A stretch of DNA of 64,000 nt from Flavobacteriaceae bacterium Ga0077528 (GTDB lineage: Bacteria; Bacteroidota; Bacteroidia; Flavobacteriales; Flavobacteriaceae). The notes beneath the pieces are model-generated. The model saw only the letters and a program-made list of their open reading frames with translations. It had not been told where the DNA came from and did not search any database. This document shows, in pieces, positions 52,144-61,570 of the stretch. Every line of letters begins with the position of its first letter. Within the stretch, counting starts at the first letter, position 1. The stretch spans positions 1 through 64,000 of the forward strand of contig LNDX01000005.1 of the NCBI GenBank assembly GCA_001464475.1, in the 5' to 3' direction. The position numbers and the translations under genes were made by a program.

Positions 52144-54829
52144 TATAGCGCTTTTAATAATTCTTTCAGGATATTTAGCTGTTCTTTTTTATATCGCTCA
52201 TTGGGCAGAAAAAAAAGGAAATAGTAAATGGACAAATAATCCTTATGTTTATACTTTATCATTAGCCGTTTATTGTACCGCTTGGACGTATTACGGAAGT
52301 ATTGGAGTTGCTGCTGATAGCGGTTTGAGTTATCTTCCAATATATCTCGGACCAATAATTATTGCACCATCATGGATATTAATTCTCCGAAAAATTATCC
52401 GAATTTCGAGAGTTAACAAAATTTCAAGTATTGCCGATTTTATTTCACTACGCTACGGAAATAGTAGATTTCTTGGAGCCATTGTAACGGTTATTTGTCT
52501 CACAGGAATCATTCCTTATATTTCATTACAACTCAAGGCAATTTCTGAAACTTTTCATGTTGTAACCAACACGCCAACAAGTAAAAATATTTTTGATGAC
52601 ACTACAACACTTGTTGCAGTTGCATTAGCACTTTTTGCTTCTTATTACGGAACTCGATATGTCGATGCTTCCGAAAAACGAAAAGGTATTGTTACTGCTG
52701 TTGCAATGGAGAGTGTTTTAAAATTAGTATTCTTTGTCATCATTGGCGTTTACGTTACTTTTTTTGTCTTTGATGGATTTGATGATATTTATCAAAAAGC
52801 AAGTTTATTAGAACATTTTAAAGAAAAAAATACCATTGGTGGTTTGCCACAAGCAATCAATTGGTTTTTACTTTGCGTGCTTTCTATGTTTGCTATTTTT
52901 CTTTTACCAAGGCAATTTCAAGTTTCAGTAATTGAAAACAATCGCGAAAATCATATCAATACTGCCGTTTGGTTATTTCCATTGTATCTTTTATTGTTTA
53001 ATATTTTTGTGTATCCAATAGCTTGGGGTGGAAATATTTTGTTTGATGGAAAGAATGTAAATTCAGATACTTATTCGTTGTTAATTCCGCAATTCTTTGA
53101 TGAAAAGACATTAACTGTAATGGTATTTCTTGGTGGATTTTCAGCAGCAATTTCAATGATTATTGTTTCATCTATCGGACTTTCAACCATGATTACCAAT
53201 AACATTTTAATTCCTTACAATTTATTAGGAAAACTAAAAAGTGAAGATTCCGTAAGTAGTAAAAGCATTTTAAATAGTAGAAAAATAGGTATTTTTTCAT
53301 TAATCATTTTATCCTATTTCATCTATAGATTTTTCGGATTAGATTATAATTTAGTTTCCATTGGATTGGTTGCTTTTGTAATTATTTCACAATTAGCACC
53401 AGCTTTTTTCGGAGCTTTGTTTTGGAGAAGAGGTTCACGATTAGGAGCAGTTTATAGTATTTTGGTCGGATTTGCAATTTGTATTTATACTTTGCTAATT
53501 CCTTATGCTATCGGAATTACGAATAGTTCAAGTAATTTTATTTCTGAAGGTTACATGGGATTTCAATTGTTAAAACCATTCCAACTTTTCGGATTGGATT
53601 ACTTACAACCGGTTCCGCATGCATTATTTTGGAGTTTGTTGTTTAATTCTGTTACATATTTTGCAGTCTCTGTAAGTTTTAAAGGAAATTATCGTGAACG
53701 TAACTATGCCGAAATGTTTGTTGACATAAACAAATACATCACAAATCACGAAGACGCATTTATTTGGAAAGGAACAGCTTACAGAAATGATATTGAAAAA
53801 GTATTGATTCGTTTTCTTGGTGAAGAACGTACCAAACGTGCCATGAATATTTTCAATGTAAAATACAATGTCGATAAAAATATTGAACTTGCTGATGCCA
53901 GATTAATCAAATTTGCCGAAAATCTTCTTACAGGTCATATCGGAACGGCTTCGGCTCGAATACTAATTTCGAGTGTTGTAAAAGAAGAAAAAATCACTTT
54001 GCCTGAAGTTTTAAAAATATTAGAAGAATCTAAAGAAAACATTATCATCAACAAAAAACTGACGGAAACTTCTAACGAATTAAAAGAAATCACAGCCAAA
54101 TTGCAGAATGCCAATGCATCTTTGATAATAAAAGACAAACAAAAAGATGAGTTTTTAGATACGGTTACTCACGAACTTCGAACGCCAATAACTGCTATTC
54201 GTGCAGCAAGCGAGATTTTGCACGATGATGACGAAATTCCAGAAGATTTGAAAAAGCAATTTCTTCAAAATATCATTTCTGAATCAGATAGACTGAATCG
54301 TTTGATTGATAAAATTTTGGATTTAGAGAAATTTGAAACAGGAAAGCAAACCATCAATCCAAGTAAAAATAATTTGGTGGAAACTGTCGAAAAATCTATC
54401 GAACCTTTACAACAACTCATTAGAAATAAAAAAATTACAATTCATATTGAAAGTAAAGATAAAATCAATGCTTACTACGACGAAGATAGAATTGTACAAG
54501 TTGTAACTAATTTATTATCAAATGCTATCAAATTTTGTCCCGATAGTGAAGGATTAATTACGATTCAAATTATTGAAAAAGATAATTTTATTCATACTTT
54601 CGTACATGATAACGGAAAAGGGATTAACCCAAATGATTTTGAAGCCATTTTTGATAAATTTTATCAATCAACCAATCAGAATATTAAAAAACCTGTTGGT
54701 AGCGGATTAGGATTAGCTATTTGCAAACAAATAATTGACCATCACAAAGGTAAAATTTTGGCACAACCAAGTATAAAAGGTGCTTGTATCGTGTTTACTT
54801 TGCCGAAAAATAAGAATATAGAATTATAA
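52136..54829 (+). CDS. SLC5-STAC sensor histidine kinase (CrbS-like)
   Basis: The 897-residue protein has a sodium/solute symporter domain with about 13 helices (to about 500; AVYCTAWTYYGSIGVAAD, KISSIADFISLRYGNS), a STAC-like four-helix region (about 560-620; LIKFAENLLTGHIGTASARILIS), a coiled coil, HisKA with the phospho-accepting H679 (TVTHELRTPITA) and HATPase (NLLSNAIKFC, GSGLGLAICKQI). This layout is that of CrbS, which controls acetyl-CoA synthetase in other bacteria. It is overlapped by the small membrane gene and followed after 2 nt by a receiver gene. Confidence 0.92.
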   Translation: MNSIALLIILSGYLAVLFYIAHWAEKKGNSKWTNNPYVYTLSLAVYCTAWTYYGSIGVAADSGLSYLPIYLGPIIIAPSWILILRKIIRISRVNKISSIADFISLRYGNSRFLGAIVTVICLTGIIPYISLQLKAISETFHVVTNTPTSKNIFDDTTTLVAVALALFASYYGTRYVDASEKRKGIVTAVAMESVLKLVFFVIIGVYVTFFVFDGFDDIYQKASLLEHFKEKNTIGGLPQAINWFLLCVLSMFAIFLLPRQFQVSVIENNRENHINTAVWLFPLYLLLFNIFVYPIAWGGNILFDGKNVNSDTYSLLIPQFFDEKTLTVMVFLGGFSAAISMIIVSSIGLSTMITNNILIPYNLLGKLKSEDSVSSKSILNSRKIGIFSLIILSYFIYRFFGLDYNLVSIGLVAFVIISQLAPAFFGALFWRRGSRLGAVYSILVGFAICIYTLLIPYAIGITNSSSNFISEGYMGFQLLKPFQLFGLDYLQPVPHALFWSLLFNSVTYFAVSVSFKGNYRERNYAEMFVDINKYITNHEDAFIWKGTAYRNDIEKVLIRFLGEERTKRAMNIFNVKYNVDKNIELADARLIKFAENLLTGHIGTASARILISSVVKEEKITLPEVLKILEESKENIIINKKLTETSNELKEITAKLQNANASLIIKDKQKDEFLDTVTHELRTPITAIRAASEILHDDDEIPEDLKKQFLQNIISESDRLNRLIDKILDLEKFETGKQTINPSKNNLVETVEKSIEPLQQLIRNKKITIHIESKDKINAYYDEDRIVQVVTNLLSNAIKFCPDSEGLITIQIIEKDNFIHTFVHDNGKGINPNDFEAIFDKFYQSTNQNIKKPVGSGLGLAICKQIIDHHKGKILAQPSIKGACIVFTLPKNKNIEL

Positions 54830-54831
54830 AA

Positions 54832-55197
54832 ATGAAAAAGATTTTAATAGTCGACGACGAACCTAACATAGTAATGTCACTTGAATATACTTTCAAAAAA
54901 AATAATTTTGAAGTATTCATTGCACGTGATGGACAAGAAGCTTTGGATATTGTGAAAACCAATTATCCAGATATGATCATTCTTGACGTAATGATGCCTA
55001 TGGTTGATGGTTATGCTACCATTGAGCAAATTAGAAAAGACGACAACTTAAAACACACCAAAGTAATTTTTCTTTCTGCTAAAAATAAAGAAAGTGACAT
55101 TGAAAAAGGAATGGCTCTTGGAGCAGATGCATATCTAACAAAACCATTTTCAATTAAAAAAGTGGTAGATCAAGTGATGGAGTTACTTTCTAAATAA
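54832..55197 (+). CDS. Stand-alone receiver-domain response regulator
   Basis: The 121-residue CheY-like protein has the acidic pair at 8-9, the phospho-acceptor D52 (MIILDVMMPMVDG), LSAKNKES and the conserved lysine in LTKPFS. It has no output domain. It is the cognate regulator of the adjacent kinase by position. CrbR in other bacteria carries a DNA-binding domain, so the route from this receiver to transcription is not visible. Confidence 0.93.
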   Translation: MKKILIVDDEPNIVMSLEYTFKKNNFEVFIARDGQEALDIVKTNYPDMIILDVMMPMVDGYATIEQIRKDDNLKHTKVIFLSAKNKESDIEKGMALGADAYLTKPFSIKKVVDQVMELLSK

Positions 55198-55297
55198 TAG
55201 CGTTTTTTATTCTACTCTAAATAATTTGTTTGTAAAAAAAATGTAAATCTTTATTAAATACGTTTTTAATAAACCAAAAACTAAATACTTTTGGGAT

Positions 55298-56167
55298 ATG
55301 AAACAAAAGCATATTTACACATTATTTTTATTAGTCTTAGCCATTTTTATAATTCCGTTTAGTTGTTCTCATCTAACAGAATCTGCAATAGATGATCCAA
55401 AAAATGAAATACTATTAAGAAAAATAGGGCATGAGGTTTTGATTAGTTCCAATGATAAAACTTCCAAAGTACTACCTATAAAAGTAATTTCAAAAAATGA
55501 ATTTCAAATTAGCTTTGAAAATAAGTTTGCTTTTGCTCCAGATTCTCTTATAAACATTGTTAAAAATAACATTTCAAAAAGTACTTTTCCAAAAGAATAT
55601 TCTGTCTCAGTTCAGAAATGTTCCAACGATGCTATTGTTTATGGTTTTCATATTGATGCTGATTCAAGTAAAAATGTTATTGCATGTGTTGGAAGAAAAA
55701 TGCCACTAGATTGTTATGTTATAACTTTAAAATTTGCTTCAAAAACCAATATTTTATTTACTAAATATTCCTTTTTTGTTATTTTGTTTTTAGTAGTTTC
55801 ACTTTTCTTTTTGATAAGATTTAGAAATACAAAAAGTAAAAAAGAAACTATTATTGCTGACGATGAAACCAATATAACAATAGGAAAATATAGTTTTTAC
55901 TTCCAAAAAAATCAACTTCAATTTGAAAACGAACAAATTTCATTGACTCCCAAAGAATCTAAATTATTACATATTCTTTCATTATCGCCCAATGAAATTA
56001 TCGATAGAAACACTTTACAAAAGGAAATCTGGGAAAACGAAGGTGTAATAGTTACTAGAAGTTTAGATATGTTTATTTCAAAACTTAGAAAAAAATTAGA
56101 TAAAGATTCCTCAATAAATATCGTAAACATTCATGGTGTTGGTTATAAATTAGAAATTAAGAATTAA
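55298..56167 (+). CDS. Membrane-bound winged-helix regulator with inverted ToxR layout
   Basis: The 289-residue product has an N-terminal signal/anchor (7-22; FSC at 21-23 may be a lipobox), a periplasmic domain with cysteines C108, C130 and C139, a second helix (about 157-174) and a C-terminal OmpR-type winged helix (about 190-287; LTPKESKLLHILSLSPNEI, SLDMFISKLRKKL, IHGVGYKLE). In ToxR and CadC the DNA-binding domain is N-terminal, so the order is reversed. It could read an outside signal and control the neighbouring prpE and acs genes. TACTTTTG at 55286-55293 is a probable -7 box. Confidence 0.85.
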   Translation: MKQKHIYTLFLLVLAIFIIPFSCSHLTESAIDDPKNEILLRKIGHEVLISSNDKTSKVLPIKVISKNEFQISFENKFAFAPDSLINIVKNNISKSTFPKEYSVSVQKCSNDAIVYGFHIDADSSKNVIACVGRKMPLDCYVITLKFASKTNILFTKYSFFVILFLVVSLFFLIRFRNTKSKKETIIADDETNITIGKYSFYFQKNQLQFENEQISLTPKESKLLHILSLSPNEIIDRNTLQKEIWENEGVIVTRSLDMFISKLRKKLDKDSSINIVNIHGVGYKLEIKN

Positions 56168-56213
56168 TTTTTAGTTTGAATAGAGGATTACGCAAACGAT
56201 TTCGTATATACCT

Positions 56214-56261
56214 ATTTAGCAAGAATATTTTAACTCGTATTGATTAATTATTTACATTTAC
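56214..56261 (+). promoter_or_regulatory. Two-part upstream element of the prpE-like gene
   Basis: ATTTAGCAAGAA (56214-56225) is followed by TACATTTAC (56253-56261), 39 bp start to start. The same two sequences with the same spacing precede acs. TACATTTA is close to the -7 box, so the upstream part would lie in activator position. Confidence 0.65.
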
Positions 56262-56298
56262 TTATGTAATTAAAACAACCGCAAACCAATCAATACTA

Positions 56299-58194
56299 AT
56301 GAATTACCAAGAATTTTACAACCAAAGTATTCAATCACCTGAAGCTTTTTGGAAAGAGCAAGCAGACCAAATAGAGTGGTATACAAAACCATCTACCATT
56401 TTATCAAAAGATGAAAACGATTATCCATTATGGTTTAAAGATGGAGAATTAAATATGTGTTATTTAGCTTTAGATAAGCATATTCAAGATGGTTACGGAG
56501 AACAAACGGCTATCATCTACGATTCGCCAGTAACTCAAAATGTAAAGCGATATACTTATAACGAAGTCAAATCGGAAGTAGCTAAACTAGCAGGCGGAAT
56601 GATTTCTTTAGGATTGAAAAAAGGTGACACGGCTGTAATTTATATGCCAATGATTCCTCAAGCAGCTTTTGCCATGTTGGCTTGCGCTCGAATAGGAGTA
56701 ACGCATTCTGTGGTTTTTGGAGGTTTTGCACCACACGAATTAGCCATAAGAATCGACGATTGCAAACCAAGGTTAATTATAACAGCCTCTTCAGGAATTG
56801 AAATAGACAGACTAATAGCTTACAAACCTTTAGTGGACGAAGCCATAGAATTAGCCGAACACAAACCTAAAAAAGTCATCGTTTTCAATAGAAAATTAGG
56901 AGCTAGAATTCCTTTCAAAAAATATGATGTTGATTATGATGCACTAGTTTATGGCTCTGAAGAAGCTCCTTGTGTTCCTGTAAATGCAACACATCCATTG
57001 TACGTTTTATACACTTCTGGAACTACAGGAAAACCAAAAGGAATTGTCAGAGATACAGGAGGTTATGCTACGGCACTTAAATTTTCAATGCAATACATTT
57101 ATGGAGCCAAACAAGACGAAGTTTTTTGGGCAGCTTCTGATGTGGGTTGGGTTGTCGGACACAGTTATATCGTTTACGGACCATTAATTAATAGAAATAC
57201 AACCGTAATTTTTGAAGGAAAACCAATACGAACGCCAGATGCAAGTACATTTTGGAGAGTGATTGCCGAGCATAAAGTAAGTATCATGTTTACTGCTCCA
57301 ACAGCCATTCGTGCCATCAAGAAAGAAGATCCAAATGGTGAATTTATCAAACAATATGATTTGTCTTGTTTGAGAACACAATTCTTAGCAGGTGAACGTT
57401 GCGATGTAGCCACTTTAGAATGGTATCGCGAACACATTCCGGTTCCAGCAATTGACCATTGGTGGCAAACTGAATCAGGTTGGCCAATGATTGCGAATAT
57501 GATGGGCGTAGAGTATTTACCAATAAAACCAGGTTCTGCAGGAAAAGCCGTTACAGGTTACGACATCAGAATTTTTGGAGAAAACGGACAAGAATTAGGT
57601 CCAAATGAAGAAGGTTATGTGGTAATTAAATTACCATTGCCACCAGGAACCATGTTGGATTTGTGGAAAGATAACGAGCGTTTCAAAGCAGGTTACTTGA
57701 ATAAATTTCCAGGTTATTATTTCTCAGGCGATGGTGGATTTAAAGATGATGAAAACTATATTTTCATTACAGGTAGAGTAGATGACGTTATAAATGTAGC
57801 AGGTCATAGACTTTCTACAGCCGAAATGGAAGAAATAGTTTCCTCTCATCATTCAGTTGCAGAATGCGCTGTTATCGGTATTAATGACGAATTGAAAGGT
57901 CAAGTTCCATTAGCTTTAGTAGTTAATAAATCAGGTGAAGATATTGAGCATTTTCAATTGCAACACGAAGTGGTTCATTTGGTAAGAGATCAAATTGGTG
58001 CTGTTGCTTCATTACGAGATGTTGTAATTGTTCAACGATTACCTAAAACACGTTCAGGGAAAATCTTAAGAAAATTATTAAGAAGTATCGCCGACGGTGA
58101 AAACTTCCAAATTCCTTCAACTATTGACGATGAAGCTATCATTGACGAAGTAAGAGAAGAATTTGAGAAAGCTAGAATAGGTTCGTTTAGATAA
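56299..58194 (+). CDS. prpE: Propionyl-CoA synthetase-like enzyme
   Basis: The 631-residue AMP-forming acyl-CoA synthetase activates propionate (or another short acid). YQEFYNQSIQSPEAFWKEQA is a typical ACS N-terminus; the phosphate loop is TSGTTGKPKGIVRDTGGYA, the acyl-pocket region DVGWVVGHSYIVYGPL, and the lid lysine is in TRSGKILRKLLR. The IVRDTGG form is characteristic of PrpE as against the MVHTTGG/MVHTTAG form of Acs. Its upstream element is shared with acs. Confidence 0.9.
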   Translation: MNYQEFYNQSIQSPEAFWKEQADQIEWYTKPSTILSKDENDYPLWFKDGELNMCYLALDKHIQDGYGEQTAIIYDSPVTQNVKRYTYNEVKSEVAKLAGGMISLGLKKGDTAVIYMPMIPQAAFAMLACARIGVTHSVVFGGFAPHELAIRIDDCKPRLIITASSGIEIDRLIAYKPLVDEAIELAEHKPKKVIVFNRKLGARIPFKKYDVDYDALVYGSEEAPCVPVNATHPLYVLYTSGTTGKPKGIVRDTGGYATALKFSMQYIYGAKQDEVFWAASDVGWVVGHSYIVYGPLINRNTTVIFEGKPIRTPDASTFWRVIAEHKVSIMFTAPTAIRAIKKEDPNGEFIKQYDLSCLRTQFLAGERCDVATLEWYREHIPVPAIDHWWQTESGWPMIANMMGVEYLPIKPGSAGKAVTGYDIRIFGENGQELGPNEEGYVVIKLPLPPGTMLDLWKDNERFKAGYLNKFPGYYFSGDGGFKDDENYIFITGRVDDVINVAGHRLSTAEMEEIVSSHHSVAECAVIGINDELKGQVPLALVVNKSGEDIEHFQLQHEVVHLVRDQIGAVASLRDVVIVQRLPKTRSGKILRKLLRSIADGENFQIPSTIDDEAIIDEVREEFEKARIGSFR

Positions 58195-58203
58195 AAACAA
58201 GTT

Positions 58204-58238
58204 AAAAAAGCCAATAAATATTTTTGTTGGCTTTTTTT
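58204..58238 (+). terminator. Terminator after prpE
   Basis: AAAAAAGCCAA pairs with TTGGCTTTTTT around a 12-nt loop and is followed by T residues. Confidence 0.8.
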
Positions 58239-58241
58239 GTA

Positions 58242-58266
58242 TAAATTTGCAGAGTGAATACTCACT
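58242..58266 (+). promoter_or_regulatory. Promoter and operator of the TetR operon
   Basis: The -7 box TAAATTTG (58242-58249) is followed at the expected start point by the palindrome AGTGA-ATAC-TCACT (58253-58266). A repressor bound there would block initiation, the usual TetR autoregulation. Confidence 0.65.
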
Positions 58267-58279
58267 AACTTATTTAATT

Positions 58280-58867
58280 ATGGTAGACACTACTTCCAAA
58301 AGACAACAAGAAATTATAGAATCCGCAGGAAAACTCTTGATGGAAAAAGGTATAAAAGGGTTGACCACAAAGAATTTAGCTCATGAAATGAACTTTTCTG
58401 AAAGTGCGTTGTACCGACATTTTAAAAACAAAGAAGATATTGTTTTATTGTTAATTAGCTTTCTGTCGGATAATATCAATTCACGATTTAATACAATTCT
58501 GAATTCAGAAATCAATGCTGAAGAAAAATATTTAGCACTTTTTAAAAGTCAATTTCAGTTTTTTAAAACAAATCCTCATTTTATTGTCATCGTTTTATCT
58601 GATGGTTTGATGGATAATTCAGAAGATATAAAAAACAGCATAAAAAAATTGATTGAAACAAATTTTGGAGCATTAAAGCGAATAATGATTGAAGGTCAAG
58701 AATCCAATTTATTCAATCAAGAAATGGAAGCAGATAGCTTGGTGCACTTTGCAATGGGAAGTTTTCGTTTGCAAATGCTTCAATGGAAAATATCCAATTT
58801 TAGCTTTGATATAGAAACTCAAGGATTGAAAACTATGACCAATTTACTAACTCTTTTAAAGAAGTAA
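58280..58867 (+). CDS. TetR-family transcriptional repressor
   Basis: The 195-residue protein starts at 58280 (MVDTTSKRQQ); the longer frame would overlap the operator. The N-terminal TetR helix-turn-helix is clear: GIKGLTTKNLAHEMNFSESALYRHFKNKEDIV. The C-terminal ligand domain is unrecognised. It is the first gene of an operon with cupin, membrane-fusion and ABC genes and probably represses it through the palindrome at 58253-58266. Confidence 0.9.
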   Translation: MVDTTSKRQQEIIESAGKLLMEKGIKGLTTKNLAHEMNFSESALYRHFKNKEDIVLLLISFLSDNINSRFNTILNSEINAEEKYLALFKSQFQFFKTNPHFIVIVLSDGLMDNSEDIKNSIKKLIETNFGALKRIMIEGQESNLFNQEMEADSLVHFAMGSFRLQMLQWKISNFSFDIETQGLKTMTNLLTLLKK

Positions 58868-58868
58868 T

Positions 58869-59240
58869 ATGAAAATATCAAAAAATGTTATCGCAATTTT
58901 ATTGGTTGCAACAAGTACAATCGCTTTTTCACAAACACAAAATAAAAGTAAAATGAACTTAAAAGAATTACACACAGAAGCAAAAGGAGTACAAACAAAC
59001 ATGTTATTTCCTGCAACAGATGGAAAAGTTATTTCCTTACAAATTTTGAAAGATAATACACTAGAAGAGCATGTTACAAAAGTTTCTGCTTTGCTTGTAT
59101 GTGTTTCAGGAACTGCTGTTTATGAAGATGAAAAAGGAACTAAAGCAGTTTTATTTTCAGGTGATTTTGTAAAAATTGAACCAAATGTAAAACATTGGGT
59201 TAAAGGAATTGAAAATACAAATTTGTTATTGATTAAATAA
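58869..59240 (+). CDS. Exported cupin-domain protein
   Basis: The 123-residue product has a signal peptide (MKISKNVIAILLVATSTIAFSQ) and a single cupin (LQILKDNTLEEHVTKVSALLVCVSGTAVYE, FSGDFVKIEPNVKHWV). Some metal-ligand positions are present (EEH and KHW). It starts 1 nt after the tetR stop. It may bind or process the compound that the operon exports; function is unknown. Confidence 0.82.
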   Translation: MKISKNVIAILLVATSTIAFSQTQNKSKMNLKELHTEAKGVQTNMLFPATDGKVISLQILKDNTLEEHVTKVSALLVCVSGTAVYEDEKGTKAVLFSGDFVKIEPNVKHWVKGIENTNLLLIK

Positions 59241-59247
59241 ATTTCAA

Positions 59248-60342
59248 ATGAAATATTCGATAAAAACACTAGCCATACTAATAGTTTTAACGCTTTTTTC
59301 ATGTGGAAAAAGTGAGGAAATTCAACCGGTAAATCAAGATATAAAAGAATTGGTTTTTGCGTCTGGGCAATTGGAATGGGACGATTCGTATAATCTTACA
59401 GCTCAAACGGATGGTGTTTTACAAAATGCCAATTTTGAAGTTGGAAATACGGTTGCTAAAGGAAAAACTATCGCGACTTTGGATAATGAAATCAACAAAA
59501 TTAACGCCGAAACTTCTCAAGAACAATTAGTAATTTCTAATGAAAATGTAACATCAAATGCGCCAGCTTTAACCCAATTGGAACAAAATATTCAGTTTGC
59601 CGAAAGCAAATATTTACAAGACAAAAAGCAAGCCGAACGCTACGAACGCTTGAATCAGCAGAATATTGGTTCGAAAGTAGAATATGAAAATGCACAATTG
59701 GCTGCTAAAAATTCGTTATCCAATTTGAATTCGTTGAAAAAACAATACCGAGTTATTTTGCAACAAGCCAAGCAACAACAAATTGCTACCAAAGGTCAAT
59801 TGAAAAGTAATCAAGTTATCCAAAATTACAATTCGATTGTTGTAACAGAAAGCGGAACGATTATCAAAAAACTAAAATCCAATGGCGATTATGTAAAAAA
59901 AGGTGAAGTCATTGCTACAATCGCTAATGCTCAAAAAGTAGAAGCGGTTTTGAATGTGGACGAAAATAGCATTGGTAAAGTAAAATTAGGACAAATGGTT
60001 TTCGTTCAATTAAATACCAATAAAAACAAAACTTACAACGGAAAAGTAACCGAAATTCTGTCTGCTTTTGATGACCAATCTCAATCGTTTATATGCAAAG
60101 TTACATTTGATAAATCATTAGACAATTCTCTTTTTGGAACACAATTGGAAGCTAATATTTTGGTTGGAGAAAAGAAAAATGCGCTTTTAGTTCCAAGAAA
60201 TTATGTTGGCTTTGGAAACAAAGTAAATGTAAAAGGTAAAGATGAATATGTAATTATAAAACCCGGAATCATTTCTACAGAATACGTTGAAGTAATAGAA
60301 GGAGTTGATAAAAACGATGTTCTTTTACCTTTAAAATTATAA
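59248..60342 (+). CDS. Periplasmic adaptor (MacA/HlyD-type) lipoprotein
   Basis: The 364-residue membrane fusion protein has a lipoprotein signal (LAILIVLTLFSCGK), a split biotinyl-lipoyl domain (NLTAQTDGVLQNANFEVGNTVAKG ... ITVTESGTI), a coiled-coil hairpin rich in Gln (about 95-185), and a beta-barrel domain. It links an ABC exporter of the inner membrane to an outer-membrane duct. The permease follows after 2 nt. Confidence 0.9.
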   Translation: MKYSIKTLAILIVLTLFSCGKSEEIQPVNQDIKELVFASGQLEWDDSYNLTAQTDGVLQNANFEVGNTVAKGKTIATLDNEINKINAETSQEQLVISNENVTSNAPALTQLEQNIQFAESKYLQDKKQAERYERLNQQNIGSKVEYENAQLAAKNSLSNLNSLKKQYRVILQQAKQQQIATKGQLKSNQVIQNYNSIVVTESGTIIKKLKSNGDYVKKGEVIATIANAQKVEAVLNVDENSIGKVKLGQMVFVQLNTNKNKTYNGKVTEILSAFDDQSQSFICKVTFDKSLDNSLFGTQLEANILVGEKKNALLVPRNYVGFGNKVNVKGKDEYVIIKPGIISTEYVEVIEGVDKNDVLLPLKL

Positions 60343-60344
60343 AA

Positions 60345-61568
60345 ATGAACATCAATTCTGTCATTGCTAAAACTTATATTTTCTCAAATAAAAAACTTAC
60401 TGCAGTTGCTGTTTTAGGTGTTTTATTGGGAATGTCGGTTTATATATTTATGAATAGTTTATTGGTTGGTTTCGATAAAAGTTCCAATACTTCAATTTTT
60501 AGAAACACAGCTCATATTAGAGTATATAAAGATGATGAAATCAGCAAAGTATTAGTCAAAAATTCTGAAGATAATTATTTAATTGTTAATCCAAAAGTAG
60601 TTCCAAACAACAATACCATTATCAATCCGAAAATGATTTTGGAAACTATTCTAAAACAAAAAGATGTTATTGTTGCAACTCCACAAGTTAACACAAGTGT
60701 TTTTTATAATAATGGAAAATCACAAATAGCAGGAATTTCTGTCGGAATAAAACCAGACGAAGCCAATTTAATGTACAATATTAAATCGTTTATGGTCGAT
60801 GGAAATTTCGATTTGCTGAAGTCTAATCCCAATGGAATTGTCATTGGAAGTGGAATTTCTGAAAAAATGAATTTAGCTCTAGGCGATAATTTAAACTTAA
60901 CTTCTTCCAAAGGAATCAATAGAACTTTTAAGGTTGTTGGTATTTTTAAAACCAATAATTCCGTTACAGATAAAACAAAATCATATATCAATCTTTCAGC
61001 ATCTCAGCAATTACTAAAAGAAGGAAATTCATATATAACAGATATCAACGTAAATGTTACCGATCCAGAAATTGCAGAAAAAGTGGCTTCCAAACTTACA
61101 CAAATAACAGGTTACAAAGCCGAAGGTTGGAAAGAAGCAAATGCTACTATCATGGCAACAAACAAAATGCGAAAAATGATTATCACATTTGTTTCATTCA
61201 CTATTTTATTAGTTGCAGGGTTTGGAATTTATAATATTTTGAACATGACGGTTTCTCAAAAAATAAATGATATTGCTATTCTAAAAGCCATGGGTTTTAA
61301 AGGTAAAGATGTCATCATAATATTTGTAACACAAGCAGTTACTATAGGAATTATGGGCGTTATTGGTGGTGTAATTTTAGCAACAATTTTAATTACAATT
61401 CTAAAAAGAGTCTATTTAGGTGGTGATATCGGTTATTTTCCAATTGATTACGAACCAAAAAAATTCGTGCAAGGTGTTGTAATCGGATTAGTAATTACAT
61501 TTTTTGCAGGTTACATTCCAGCGAAGAAAGCAGCTAATGTAGATCCAGTTGAAATTTTAAGGAAATAA
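60345..61568 (+). CDS. MacB/LolC-type ABC transporter permease
   Basis: The 407-residue protein has one N-terminal helix, a long periplasmic domain (about 45-270) and three C-terminal helices of the FtsX fold (FVSFTILLVAGFGIYNILNMTVSQKINDIAILKAMGFKGKD, ending NVDPVEILRK). This is the layout of mechanotransmission permeases (MacB, LolCE). With the adaptor and ATPase genes it forms a three-part exporter for a lipid, peptide or antibiotic-like substrate. Confidence 0.9.
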   Translation: MNINSVIAKTYIFSNKKLTAVAVLGVLLGMSVYIFMNSLLVGFDKSSNTSIFRNTAHIRVYKDDEISKVLVKNSEDNYLIVNPKVVPNNNTIINPKMILETILKQKDVIVATPQVNTSVFYNNGKSQIAGISVGIKPDEANLMYNIKSFMVDGNFDLLKSNPNGIVIGSGISEKMNLALGDNLNLTSSKGINRTFKVVGIFKTNNSVTDKTKSYINLSASQQLLKEGNSYITDINVNVTDPEIAEKVASKLTQITGYKAEGWKEANATIMATNKMRKMIITFVSFTILLVAGFGIYNILNMTVSQKINDIAILKAMGFKGKDVIIIFVTQAVTIGIMGVIGGVILATILITILKRVYLGGDIGYFPIDYEPKKFVQGVVIGLVITFFAGYIPAKKAANVDPVEILRK

Positions 61569-61570
61569 AA

